Positions 1-11,238 of a stretch of 64,000 nucleotides of DNA are shown here, one piece after another (position 1 is the stretch's first letter; each line of letters opens with the position of its first letter). The translations under genes were made by a program, and so were the position numbers. Source of the DNA: Closterium sp. NIES-65 (taxonomy: Eukaryota > Streptophyta > Zygnematophyceae > Desmidiales > Closteriaceae); NCBI GenBank assembly GCA_948144175.1, contig CANXME010002189.1:124001-188000 (forward strand), in the 5' to 3' direction. The notes under the pieces were generated by a model that did no database searches, was not told the DNA's origin, and was given only the letters and a program-made list of their open reading frames with translations.

Positions 1-202
1 GCAGTGATGCCGTCCTTATCCAAAGTGGCCTTGACAATGAGCTTTTGAAAGGCAAAGGTGGGAGAGCTGCTGCTGCAACTAGCCAGCCCCAAGAGTTGGT
101 AGAGGGATTTGATGGAGAGCGATGGGAATGATGTCAATTTATTCCTCGCGATGCCATACGCTGCTTCTATGCTCGCCACCACCGCATACGCCCAACAATC
201 TT
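1..202 (-). pseudogene. Papain-type catalytic-Cys exon of the paralogue (partial)
   Basis: The acceptor AG lies at 203-204. The exon then reads EDCWAYAVVASIEAAYGIAR, the papain active-site helix with the catalytic Cys in CWAY, followed by a segment ending SPTFAFQKLIVKAT. It matches exon 39 of the intact gene (19927-20102) residue for residue over most of its length. The frame is open to the window edge; the His and Asn exons would lie to the left. It belongs to a gene broken further upstream. Confidence 0.75.
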
Positions 203-497
203 CTGCACGCGTAGAGAGGGAGAGTGTTGCAGACAAAAGCCGCAGACACTTACCACCATGAGGATTGCAGGCTGGAAACAAAGTCACAGAGCCTAGAAGA
301 GCAAATGTGCATTGCCAAATCTAGTAAGCTTGAAGGGCAGGAGGGAGTGAAACGCATTGGCAGGGCAGGGAGGAGCTGATGCTACATATTGTTAGCCTGC
401 CATATACATTGGTTCATGGACAGTACTGCGGCCACAAGGCAGCACCCGAGTCACTGCTTGAGCCTTCTGAGTCGACTCAAATGTCATGCAGGCTCAC

Positions 498-669
498 CAC
501 ATGAGCCTTGATCTTTGGGCAGCCAGTTTGGGTCAATGGTCCAGGTGGAGTAGGTGGGTATTCGTCACGTGTCCTGGTCGTCTCATGCCTTGGTGTGCCC
601 CACGCTCACATAGCGCGTGAATGGGCTCGTCGTTTGCGGGTTGAACGTGTCTACGTCCACGAGTAGGCC
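498..669 (-). pseudogene. Protease N-terminal exon with two in-frame TGA stops
   Basis: Counterpart of exon 38 of the intact gene (20458-20631). Recognisable pieces are TTSPFTRYVSVG, PTYSTWTIDPNWLP and KDQGSCG, the last holding the oxyanion Gln. Two TGA codons (583-585 and 565-567) interrupt the frame where the intact copy has sense codons, one of them a Trp. Exon length is 172 versus 174, so the reading phase has also drifted. Splice sites AG and GT are still present on both sides. Confidence 0.75.
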
Positions 670-674
670 CTGTG

Positions 675-874
675 AAAATATTAGGTGTGGGGCCTAGGCT
701 TAGTAGCCTAGGCCCACACTAGGAGATAGGTAAGTTCGAGTGGGTTAGGTGAGAGTCGAGAAATTGGAAGGGAAGTGACTAGCAAGAGTTGGGATACAAG
801 TACATTGCCCTAAATTGGGTTGTACTCATTACAGAGTACCCCACTGCAGGCTAGACAGCAAATATATTCTGACA
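675..874. mobile_element. Possible solo-LTR remnant related to the copia LTR
   Basis: The part from about 748 to 874 resembles the 133-bp copia LTR at 43775-43907 in spaced blocks (tacaagtac, a ccccact-g-aggct block, and the TTCTGACA end matching TTTGACA). A short palindrome around ggcctaggct and agcctaggcc lies at about 683-715. No target duplication was identified, and similarity is only partial. Confidence 0.3.
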
Positions 875-1407
875 GGCCCATGCCTGCATGCAGAGAGTAT
901 CAGCAAGGGGCGTGGGAGTGAGGATTGAACAATGCAGAACGAAAGTAAAATCTTGCTATGTAACATCTTGCTTTCAGCATGCTCACTTCTGTGTGTTGGG
1001 TGTTGCACTTAGTGCTGCTGGCTGCAAGGAGCGTTGTGACTGCGCTTGATGCAGTAAGTGTAAGTGTAAGCAGATTCACTCCTATCAGTTCACTCACAGA
1101 TGCAATACCTATCAGAGGCTCTATCAAGGAGCAAAAGACAGCTGCATAAGAACGTACTTCTCTTTATGGAAGCGGTGGTGGCAAGTTGTATCCTGCTAGG
1201 AAACACAAGGCATTGATAAACAGTGAAGAGAAGAAGTTCAGGATCTAGCCTGAGAGTGGGTTTCGGATTTCAAGTCGGCGTTCCTGACTTGTACAGCTGA
1301 AACTTTGCACACACTGTGTTTGTGAGATCAATCGCATGTTGCACACGCACACATGCATAGTCCTGCATGCTTGGACAATTGTGCCTTCCTAGCGGCGGCA
1401 GGCTTGC

Positions 1408-2074
1408 CTGTTATATCGGATGCCATGGCCACAGCATGCTTCTGCGCGTGAAGGTCTGACGCGGCCACAAAGCCAAAGTAGAAAGAGGGGGACGGCCACG
1501 TGGGCTTCAGCACGTTGTAGAGAGAGAGAGAGGTTCATGGACAGCACGGGGTCGACCAGTCGACCATTGAATGAATCCGCAAGATACACCTTCAAGCTCT
1601 CTCCCTCGTCATCAGGATTGTAATCCACCCATGCAAAGTACATCTTTCCGTTGTTCAGCGCAGTCGAGGTGTTGGCCGTCACATTCAACAAGGAGCTGCC
1701 ATTCAGGTTGACTCCCACGTGACTTGCGCTCGTGTCATTGTGCTCCGTGTCCTGCCACGTGTCAAACTCCACAGCAATGCTGCGTGTGCTCATGCCGGCA
1801 TACCCCACGCCGCTACCGATGATGCTGGTGGTCTTGTTTGTCGCGGAAACGGCAAACGCGAGCCCGTTGCCGCCGCTGCCACGAGTTCTGGGAATCATGA
1901 TGAAGGAGAAGCTAGCCTTGAAGTAGAACTGCCGGCCGCAGCGACCTCCAATGGTCTCATGCGAGAAAAGCTGGAGGCGAGTCTTGGAGAAGAAGGATCC
2001 GTTGAGCGGTGCTGTGAGCTCGGTGAGCGTGACCATGGTTGGGATCAAAGTGGTGGATCGGGGGTTACCCATTG
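1408..2074 (-). pseudogene. L-type lectin exon of the paralogue, frameshifted
   Basis: This exon encodes a legume-type lectin fold: the early strand ends RLQLFSHETIGGRCG, followed by GGNGLAFAVSA, the metal-binding stretch AVEFDTW-QDTEHNDTSASHVG, and YFAWVDYNPDD. Near 1,522-1,535 the minus strand carries a 14-nt CT run where the intact copy (21608-22267) has a shorter one. The net shift of one base puts the final strands (SFYFGFVAAS, then HAQKHAVAMAS) out of frame. The 3' splice donor appears to be GC rather than GT (ACAG then GCAAGC). Upstream of the slip the domain looks well conserved. Confidence 0.8.
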
Positions 2075-2300
2075 CTGCAAAGTCTCAAAGAAAACACAGG
2101 AAACATGGCAGACTGTTGAGTTGTTGGTGAAATTTACAAAAGCATGAGATATGAGCATGGAGTCGGAGTTGGGATTGTCAATAAATATGGGTTTGGCACG
2201 AAATGCCATCTAATTGACTCAGGAGGCTTTTGCCAAAATGCATTCGATTTGGAACTCTCTATTGACGTGGACTAAAGTGGTTGTGGGCGAAAGCAACGAT

Positions 2301-2391
2301 GGTGACATGTGAAGTTGATATGTGAAGGTGATATGTTAAGGTGATATGTGAATGTGACATGTGAATGTGACATGTGAAGGTGACATGTGAG
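2301..2391. repeat. 13-bp minisatellite downstream of a paralogue splice donor
   Basis: About seven imperfect copies of a 13-bp unit like tgacatgtgaagg. On the minus strand the array starts about 30 bases after the donor of the Cys-rich exon that ends at 2426. Confidence 0.7.
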
Positions 2392-2425
2392 AAGTATGGA
2401 GTCATGGCATGCATTTTTTATTCAC

Positions 2426-2769
2426 CTTCAGGAATGCAGGTGGCCAAAGATTCTCCCAGGACGTACCCCTTTTTACAGTCACAAACAAGCCTTTCAGCGG
2501 TTCCATTACGAATACACGTGCCAAACCCCCCACAGGGTGGGCTTTTGCAAGAAAGGTAGCAGAATGGACTGCATTCGCTCATCGGTCGTTGGTGGATTTT
2601 GAAGCATTTGGATGTTTTTCCGAAAGTGAAGCAGTTGCCTTCAAAAAGGGCCTTCTTGCAAGACTTGGTCTTGAGGGAAGAAACGGAAAGGTAGTTGTGG
2701 TATGCAGTGAGAGTGACCTTCGGTGGCGGCACCACCAGGGCTCCACTGAACATATTGTTGTGCAGCGAT
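2426..2769 (-). pseudogene. Cys-rich/EGF-like exon of the paralogue (module 6 end)
   Basis: An open exon with good AG and GT borders, phase 2 in and phase 1 out, as in exon 35 of the intact gene. It begins with the last LRR-like strand (SLHNNMFSGAL) and ends in a six-Cys EGF-like unit: SECSPFC, then SPPCGGFGTC, then VCDCKKGYVLG and CIPEG. This exon itself has no lesion. Confidence 0.75.
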
Positions 2770-3758
2770 CTGTGAGTGTAAGGTATTGCCATTAAAGAGG
2801 GAGGATTTACAGCAAAAAATATCATTGTTTTGAACCAAGAGGGTGGAAATACACAAAAAAACAAATACTAATTAATGAGCAATATTGACCGAGCTTGTGA
2901 CGAAAACGTAAGGATGGCCAGTATTCACTCTATTCAGAAGCTTGAATCTTCGTGTTTCTGGCGACCAAAAGGTCATTTGAGAGTGGTGAGAGGGGTTTTT
3001 GGAATTATTTTACTCACACTTTTCTGATAGACTTCATTAGCAATATTGAAGATGGTATGCTCCCCCAGAAACGTTGTCGCCTAGATCCTTGTTTTGTCAT
3101 TCATCCATGCATTGTGATTGATGATTTTATCTAAAATCTGAAATGATGCAAGAATTTTGACCAGTGCATGGTTGTTGATTTCTTATAGCCCTATTTTATT
3201 TTGACCAACCAAAAAAATCGATGAAACAATGCTGCCTTTGAGCCTTTTAAGAACTGCCAGAGCACCTAGACTAGATGAACTAGCTTCTTCTGAAGCCTAG
3301 TTACCCTCTATTGATAGTATAGCTGGAGTCAATAATTGCATACAATAAATTTATTAAGCATTTCAAGCAGTTGGATATAAAGCCTTTTACAACGTTTCTT
3401 ACTGAGCGTTCATTGAAATAGATACATTCATTGATTGAAATATATAACATTCATCAGAATAGATACATTCATTGGTGTACATGAATTCATTGGTGCACAC
3501 GTGTTCGTTATTGGTATGCATACTTCATTTGGGTACACATGCGTGGTATATTTGCGTTCATTATAATTCATGTGTTACATTAGTGTACATGCGAATGCAT
3601 TAGTGAGCATGCGAATACATTAGTTTACCCCACTTTGCAGGATGGAACCAGTTTTCAAGGAACCGCTCATAAATGAAAAGGGTTAATGAAGTGATGGGAC
3701 CATGCTGAACAAGATACATTGTGCCATGACCGCACAAAGGATGGAGGGTCGGACTCAA

Positions 3759-5480
3759 AAATTTGTAAGGTTGGGGAAAGACCCCAGATACGAGGGCACC
3801 TTCCCAGAAAAATGATGGCACTGCAGGCTCCTACGGATTGGTCACAGGGACATGGGGGTTATGTGCTGTTTGACGGACTTGCTCACACTACAAAGCAATT
3901 TTATACCAAGTTTTCTACCTGCTTGTATCCAAAACTCTCAATTGTTCAATACAAACAAATAATTAAATTTCTGCATTACAAAATTAGAGCATTTTTATAT
4001 GCCTCCAAAATTGTAAATGATGATTATAATCAAAACCTTAAAGAATTGTAATCATTGCCTTTAAACTCCTTAACAGCAGGCAATGCCGTATGGCGGCCAC
4101 ACCGTGCACGTGCAGGTGCAGCCACAGCTCAGAGTGCTGAGTGCCAATGCTATGTTGGCATGGCCTAGAGTGGACTTACAAAGTAATAAGTTTTGTTAAA
4201 TTTGACATGCACCCGTCGAATATGTTTTCCCTAAACATTCTGCCATACAAAGACAGGGCCAAAAAGAAGGAGCCTGCCAATTTTCTGCTCGCAACACTTG
4301 GAGCATTGCAAAGCACCTTCAAAGCTATAACAGGCACGAGCATATAAGAGTGGAGAAGTATTTCAGGATGGACGGCAGGTCCACTGGGTGAATAAAATAA
4401 GTAGCATCATAGCATATTCTGGGCTTATGCAGTACACACGCGGACGAGGGCTGAAAAAACGATGCAGAAGTAGTATTATTTTGAAAAACCTAATCAACGC
4501 AATGCCAGGAGTAGGAAGGAAGCGATGGTGTTTGGCAGTCACAACCTCCCAGACAATGGAAGAAGCGCACTCACATGTAGGTTAGGCCCGTCATGTTACA
4601 AATCCACTCTGGGATCGGACCAGTGAACCCATTCGCACCGATGTCCCTGTAACAGCAGCAGACGATGCACATGTGATAGGTGGTTAAGAAACCCTCAAAG
4701 GGAGGAGAAAAAAGAGAAAGAGAAAAGATTGAAATAAAGATTGAAAAGAATAAAAGTAAAGCTCACTAATAGACTAACTGTGATTGTTTGTGGCTATTGA
4801 ATCCTACTCATGGAGGAAATTCCTTAGCAGCTATGCCAACGCACAATCAAAACAACATGATTGACGCACACATTTCAACATCCAAGTGTTTTGATCGCCA
4901 TATTGCTGAGATTTGCTCCGAAGATCTTCCCGTACAAACCACGGCCCCTCATGCGCGTTCTCCTCTCCGACCCACATCATACAACATACGACACCTTCTT
5001 CTCTTAACCAGATTCACTCTTCATCCTTCCAAACAACCTTTAGTAGAAACAGCAACCAGACAATAGCAAAGACAAATCAGCAAGCAAGCCATAGCACTCA
5101 CAACGTTTCCAATAGAGTCAATCCTGAAAAGCCTCCTGGCAGGCCACCCTTGAACAAATTACTCTGCAAGTTCCTGTAACGAGTGCACATAATAGCATAA
5201 GGATGAGACAGGCATGAGAAAAGGCCAGCTCTTGGTTGATTAGTGAAATGCAGATGGAGAGCGTTTAGTCCAGGGCAATATGATTTCAGAACGCATGGCA
5301 TGAACGACTCTTCAATGTGAGGTGCCTGGCCCTGAGAGGTAGAAATCTTCTAGTGCCGTGATTAGGATGAAAGGAAGTACACACACGATCGGACTATTGT
5401 ACCCATCTCAAAGAGGACGGCCGAGTGGCCCCGTCGTAAGGGAGGCAGGCAGGCAGACTTCAACTTAGCTCGCAGTTATC

Positions 5481-5514
<34 letters not shown>

Positions 5515-6665
5515 ACGAGCAAATTGGTTTGCCAAACCCGTAACCTGTCAAATATATACTGCCGCTATAAAGAGGCCGCCTTGGATAGTTTTTTTTTCTT
5601 ACAAATTGACCAGGTTGGTAAGCTGTGCGATAGTCGATGGAAAGTTGCCACTGAGTCGGTTGTTGGAAAGGTCCCTACAAGATGCAGTCAAGGTTGGCAT
5701 AGGGGAATTACAACAGGTCAAGAACTTGACTGGAGGAGTGTTGTACGGTCAGTCAGATGGATGTGGTGCATGCATTGAGTAGTGCTGGCAGATGGGAGAT
5801 CATTAAAGGATCTGACCATTCATAGTTATTTTGCTAGAATAGATAGTGTATGCGGGCACAATGCATCAATTGGTGTTGGCAGGTGGAATGTGGTGCTGAG
5901 ATTTGTGGCCTCACAATTCTGTCAGATGGATGAGATTCTCAAGAAGTGTTGGAATTCTTCCTGAGACTGCAGCATCTTTCATTTGACTGTGCCAAACGGT
6001 GTCAGCATGGAGGAGAAGATAGAGGCATTAGGAAGTAGGGGCAGTGAGAAGTAGGGGGCAGATAAAGTGGCATGAAGGGGCAGTGGCATGCCTGAACACC
6101 AAAGGATAGACAAAGGGACAATGCATCGCCCGATTCAATTTGGACCACACTAATTTCGATAAACCTACCTTGTATGCAGGGTTGACTACTAACATTCTAT
6201 TTTTTTTTGCCACAATATACGTTCATATCTGAAAGTAACTTTATGCGTTTCAGTCCCGAGTCAGTCTCAAGCTCAAAATGTCACTAGCTCGAGATTGAGT
6301 TGACTTTATTTGGCTTGAGTTTTCTTGATTCGTGCCCTTGTTGGCTAGTCAAGGTGCACGAAGCTGAACTGAACAGATATGTGATCATTGTTGACTCAAG
6401 TTCTGTTATTCTGCTGTGTGGATATTCACATGCATGATGCATGTGAACATTCAGCCTCACCTCAACCATCAGACAGAAAAAATAACAACACTGCCTTTCC
6501 GTTTAGCAACAAGTTGCTAGCACAACCGTTCCCCTTACAAGCTGACGATCTGATATTCGTTGTTGCAAATGACGTTCGTCATGTTGTCACATCTTATGTT
6601 TTGCCTCCACGTGCCATTCCCGTCATACCCTTTCCAAGTATCTTTTATCGCTTGTAATGCTCTCC
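3759..6665 (-). pseudogene. LRR cap and six LRR exons of the paralogue (module 6)
   Basis: Cap exon 6539-6665 reads KDTWKGYDGNGTWR with a Cys pair (RCDNMTNVIC). The LRR exons are 5915-5986, 5603-5674, 5102-5173 and 4575-4646 (72 bp each, all phase 2), then 4180-4239 (60 bp, a 12-bp in-frame loss relative to its partner) and 3759-3830. Examples are DLSNNRLSGNFPSTIAQLTN and DIGANGFTGPIPEWICNMTG. The last exon keeps its acceptor, but its donor reads TT instead of GT, so it cannot be spliced normally. Order and number equal the six LRR exons at 28093-24216 of the intact gene. Confidence 0.8.
5483..5512. repeat. Run of about 30 T (A on the minus strand)
   Basis: Homopolymer in an intron of the paralogue. 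A tRNA A-box-like string (cggccgagtgg) lies about 60 bases to its left, but I see no convincing B box. Confidence 0.8.
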
Positions 6666-6902
6666 CTATTCGTGTGTCAGGCAAGGGGAGAGGAACAAAG
6701 AAACAGGCTGGTCTCCTCAGCTCAATCGCTTCTAGTGCTTCCTCTATGTGTCAGATAGGATTGCAGGATCTGAGGGAACAACAAGCCAGTATGACGTTTG
6801 ATTCACCAAAAACATTGTGAGAAACAAGGCAGTATGACTTTGCATTGCACCCAAAAAGCGGCCATCCCTTATCGAGCACGCCATCCCTTGGCAGAGACTT
6901 AC

Positions 6903-7323
6903 ACTCAGAATCCAAGAGAATGCCGTTGCACGCACTGAAAGTGCCTCCTATCTCAATGTTTCTCCCGCATGCACATGTGGCTTTGCCTGAATTCTCCCCT
7001 CCTTTTCAGAAACAGTAGCCTCGTCCAAAAATGGGCAGGGTGACTGGAGGGGAGAGGTCACAGAAGGCTGAGCAATTGGAGCGCTGGGTGCAGTTGAGAG
7101 CACAGGGTAAGCTGAGATTGAGGAAGCAATTGCTTTGCAGCGAGAGGGCGAGTGAAGTTGAGGAGGAATTGCACATGGTGGTGGGGAGCGTGCCACCGTA
7201 CAGGTAGTTGCTGCTCAGATTCCTGGCACATGAGAGAGAGAACACATGTGAAAAAGGTAGCTTTTGAGTCAAGTCTATTATTACTGTTTAGATCCCTGGT
7301 GCATAGGCGAGGGAACACATGTG

Positions 7324-7403
<80 letters not shown>

Positions 7404-8632
7404 ACACACAACACTCGCTCGAATTGCGAGACATCTTGAGACACGGAAAATGCTCGGATGACGATAGGTTGGCTGGACTAAGAAAAACCCACTTCAACTG
7501 CTGCCATGATGCAAGGTAGTTCGCCGGTCTCTGTGAGTTCGCCTTTGCTGAACTTACGTGTGTTTTAGGACAACGAGACGAACCCCAAGGTTCAGATGAG
7601 AGGAAAAGGTCCTTGCTAGGTGAGAGCTTTAGTAATCTTCCCGAGTCCGCTTGAACGAGAATTTAAACAGAAGCAAAGCCTGTCTGTGCAAGAAGCTGTC
7701 GCTCATTAGACACCATCTTACAGCTTGACAAGCTTTTGCAACTTGCTGAATCCACTTGGTATAATTCCCAAGAGCTGGTTGTGTGACATGTCCCTGCCAA
7801 ATAGAAGAACCCGAAAAGGGTTAGTCATCCCAAATGACAACATTACTCTACACAACCAGCTAGATGATCAGTTTACAATCACTAGCAACTCATTTGATAT
7901 TCCACAAGCAGTCGATTGTGATTTCCCAGCCCTACTGAATTACCTACAACAAGAATCACTTCACCAGCCCAAACCCACGAGATCTGGAGGAGCTGCAGAA
8001 GGCTGAAGGGGTCAGGGATTGACCCTGCTATGGCGTTGTTCAGAAGATTGCTGCATTAAGGGCGACATACGGGCAAGAGGGTGGAGGGAGAGGGTTGGAG
8101 AGAGGGGGTGGGAATGTGGTAGGGAGGAGGGTAGAGGGTTAGTGGGGGAAAAACGACAGTGGAAAGGAACATGAGGAAAGAAACACTGTTCATATTGTAG
8201 ATAAGAAGCTGACGCACACCCCACATGTGTGCATCTACATGCATGCACGTCATACTTACCTGCACTGCACACATACACACCAGCAAAAGCTGTATTTTTG
8301 CAAAAGACTGTGCTTACATAAAAACAGTGTCCTTGCAAAGCTTGTGCAGTTCATACAGATGATTGCTTAGGGAATAAGTGATGTGACCTAAGGTTGTACC
8401 TAGATGCAACAGGTCAGAGCAATGCGACGTGTCTATTGATGAGGTGATGTGGGATGCAATTTAACGAGACGTTGAATGCATCTTGAGGTGATATGGCATG
8501 GCTTTTGGGGTGATGTGATGTGACATGCCTTTCAGCCTACAACGGTGTTCAACAACTCACAGAGACGTGAGGTTCACAAGGGCTTGAATGGAATTGGGTA
8601 TGATCCCTTCTATTCCTTGCTCAGAAACATTC
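6903..8632 (-). pseudogene. Two LRR exons and Cys-rich exon of the paralogue (module 5)
   Basis: LRR exons 8561-8632 (NVSEQGIEGIIPNSIQALVN) and 7722-7793 (DMSHNQLLGIIPSGFSKLQK) are each 72 bp with phase-2 borders. The Cys-rich exon 6903-7222 starts NLSSNYLYGGTLPTTMC and contains NCSAFCDLSP. At 7006-7008 a TGA replaces the Trp codon of the conserved GYCFW motif, and downstream sequence remains alignable (KATCACG and SEC at the donor). The partner in the intact gene is exons 25, 26 and 27. Confidence 0.8.
7326..7399. repeat. (CA)n microsatellite
   Basis: About 36 CA dinucleotides within an intron of the paralogue. Long His-Thr or Cys-Val reading frames here are artefacts of the repeat. Confidence 0.95.
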
Positions 8633-8883
8633 CTGCCCAAAGGAGGAGTGCGGTTGAATGCAATTCTTGCCAGCTGTGAGATGCATGTACATGTGGAAGT
8701 TTGAAACAAACCACGTGTGAGGTCGACGGGGTGGAAGTAGTTGGACGATGGCCATGCACCCTGGCAACAACGACCATGCATCCTAGCAACAACAACGACC
8801 ATGCAACCTAGCAAGGCCACAATGTAAACACCCTCCTTGACCATGCATTGCTGGTCTGGACCACCCAAGGGGGTGTTGCTCAC

Positions 8884-9473
8884 AGGGCCACAATGTAGTT
8901 GTCAGCGTTGCACGTGACATGCTTCAGCCACTCACACGGAGTGCTCTCATTCCACGTGCCTCCCCCATTGAAGCCACCCCAATTACCTAGAGCAGCAGCC
9001 TCACAAGCACCTAGAGCAGCAGCCTCTATACCTGGGTCGAGCGGCACACACAGGTAACAGTCACTTTTAGCATGTCTCTGAGACGCCCAACGCTGAGCAA
9101 ACCACTCACGAAGCTGCTGGGGCGTAAGGGTTTCACGTGGACGCCGCTGCAGCTGCACCGGGCCACCTCCAGAAACTCCCAACTGAGTAGCTGCACCGCG
9201 TCTGCCACTACGACCACTACGCTGAGACGCCCAACGCTGAGGAAACCACTCATGAAGCTGCTGGGTTGTAAGGGTCTCACGCGGACACCGCTGCAGCTGC
9301 ATCTGGCCACCTCCAGAAACTCCCCACCGAACAGCTCCACAGCAACTGCTACGACGGCCGCCACCACTCCCACTGCTGCCGCCACCGTCGCCACCACTCC
9401 CACCGCTGCCGTGAAGAGAAGTCATGCGACCAGCAAGGCAGCACGTAGGAAAGGAAGGGCGACGAGGAGGCAC
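8884..9473 (-). CDS. Chimeric exon: copia gag tail fused in frame to an LRR cap
   Basis: A single open frame of 196-197 codons starts at ATG 9473. It opens with Gly/Ser-rich sequence (HGSGGSGGDGGGSSGSGGG) and two copies of a gag tail unit (TLTTQQLHEWF and TLTPQQLREWF, related to SPQEVREWYS in the copia gag at 48.7 kb). It then passes through CYLCVPLDPGIEAAALG, which matches the gag/protease linker of that copia, and without a break becomes the LRR cap NWGGFNGGGTWNESTPCEW with its Cys pair. It ends at a GT donor after 8884 in the correct phase 2 for the next LRR exon. Whether it is transcribed is unknown; downstream exons of the paralogue are broken. Confidence 0.55.
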
Positions 9474-9540
9474 TAGGGTAGGTCGGGGCGGTGCACGGTC
9501 AGGGAAGGGCAGCGCGCGACCAGAGTAGGGCTGCGCGCTG

Positions 9541-9776
9541 CTAGAGCAGGGCGGCGCGCGGCCAGAGGAGGGCGGCGTGCGGCCAGAGCAGGGCGGCGTG
9601 CAGCCAGGGCTGAGCGCGGCCAGAGCAGGGCGACGCGCGGCCAGAGCAGGGCGGCGTGCGGCTAGAGCAGGGCGGCGCGCGGCTAGAGCAGGGCGGCGCG
9701 CGGCCAGAGCAAGGCGGCGCGCGGCTAGAGCAGGGCAGCACGCGGCTAGAGCAGGGCGGCGCGCGGCCAGTAGCAG
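9541..9776. repeat. 21-bp GC-rich tandem repeat in the copia leader
   Basis: About eleven copies of a unit like agagcagggcggcgcgcggc plus one base. Long Ala/Pro/Arg-rich frames over 9.5-10.6 kb on both strands come from this composition and are not taken as genes. Confidence 0.85.
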
Positions 9777-10663
9777 GCAGTAGCTCCTAGGGCAGCAGCA
9801 CCAAGGGCTTTTTTTTTTTGTAAGTTGATTAATTTACTTATATATTTTAGGGTTTAGCAGGGCGCATAGGGCGCTGCAGAGGCGGCTCGGGCAGGGCACG
9901 GCAGGGCGCCAGAGCGCGCAGGGCAGGGCGCTGGCGCGTTGGCAGGGCAGGGCGCTGGCGCGGGCAGCAGCGCGCACGGGCAGGGTGGCGCTGGGCAGCG
10001 AGTGCAGGCCCGCGGCGGGCGCAAAACGCAGGCACGGTGGGCGAAAAACGCAGGCACGGCGGGCGCAAGGGGCGGGCCCGCGGCGGGCGTAGCGGACAGG
10101 TGCGGGAGGGGCGAACGGGCGGGCTCGTGACGTGCCGAACGGGTAGGTGCGGCAGTGCGAAGGCAGGGCCCGCGGCAGGCCTAACGGGCGGGCGCGGCAG
10201 CAGGCATAACGGGCAGGTGCGGCGGCGCGAAGGGAGGGCCCGCGGCGGGCCTAACGGGCAGGCGGTAGGGCGTGACACGCAGGGCAGCAGGGCACTACGC
10301 GCGGGCTGCAGCAGAGCGCGACGCGCGGGGCAGCAGAGCGCGACGCGCGGGCTGCAGCAGGGCGCGACGCGGAGGGCAGCAGGGCATGGGGCAGGGCAGA
10401 GCGTGCGCGAGGCAACGCGACGCGGGGCAGGGCAGGGCGTGCGCGATGCAGCGCGACGCGGGGCAGGGCAGGGCGTGCACGGGGCAGCGCGATGTAGGGC
10501 TGGGCGTACACGGGCAATGTGACGCAAGGCAGGGCAGGGCAGGGCGCGCACTGACGGCGCAGTGCAGGGCAGGGCGTGGGGTAACACTGTAACCGCAGCC
10601 GGTCACTAAGTAATGGTGGGCTTGAGAAAAACCAGTCCTAGGCTAGGACCTACTCTGATACCA

Positions 10664-10796
10664 AATCAGGAGAATGAATGAGGAATGGATGAACTAGCAG
10701 CATGCAGGAGTACAAGTAGTAAACCCTAATTGGGCTGCACCCTGTATGGGCTACCCCACTACAGCCTACACAACATGCAACATATATAGTTTGACA
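10664..10796 (-). repeat. 5' LTR of the truncated copia
   Basis: 133 bp, the same length as the LTR at 43775-43907. It shares aggaatggatgaactagcag, the chain of accccactac-agcct, and the end tttgaca. It has diverged clearly from the full element, so it is an older insertion. Confidence 0.65.
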
Positions 10797-11238
10797 ATGT
10801 CCAGCGATTAACAGGGGTAGGGTAGGGACAAAAAACCAGGTGACGGCGGAGGAAACTGATAAGTGGAGATGAAGAGGAGAAATGCAAAGCAGACTCCTCA
10901 AATGGCCCTTTCAATAATAGACCAGAAAGTTACAGACATGCAGATGGAAACGTATAACATCCTAACAAGCAAACAAGCAAACAAACAAACAAACACCATC
11001 AGAAAACCAGCTATTCTTTGTCACACTCTAAGGGAGCTCCAAAGCAGACTCCTTGAGGGCTAGTTATTGAAGGATTCCGGCCATTGAAAAGCAGTTCCAT
11101 TTAATACTACCAGAGATCGTCTCCCAAAGCCAATGCAAATTTGGAAAGCAAAGTCAAACAATACCGTGTCTGAGGGTACAACTGCGTCAGAATTATGTCA
11201 AAATGGCTCCCATGACTGTGAGCTTTAGTCCCCATTAC
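10797..11238. other. No gene seen between copia remnant and signal exon
   Basis: AT-richer intron-like sequence with short (aaac)n. I see nothing codable. Confidence 0.5.

Larger units (their letters stand above)
8992..10796 (-). mobile_element. Truncated Ty1/copia remnant with one LTR
   Basis: From the right: an LTR (10664-10796), a primer site reading TTTGGTATCAGAG on the minus strand, a very GC-rich leader with 21-bp repeats, then only the end of gag and the start of the gag-protease linker, ending abruptly inside an LRR cap exon. Most of gag and all of pol are missing, and no second LTR was found. It belongs to the family of the complete copia at 43.8-50.7 kb. Tandem duplication of about 143 bp (9081 and 9224 starts) doubles the gag tail. 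Confidence 0.7.

Noticed and set aside
5410..5512. tRNA-derived SINE (A-box-like cggccgagtgg then a T run)
   Set aside because: No B box and no target duplication could be seen.
7058..7519. Reading frames rich in Cys-Val or His-Thr on both strands
   Set aside because: Products of the (CA)n microsatellite.
9541..10606. Long Ala/Pro/Arg/Gly-rich frames on both strands
   Set aside because: Composition artefacts of the GC-rich repeated copia leader; no domain and overlap on all frames.
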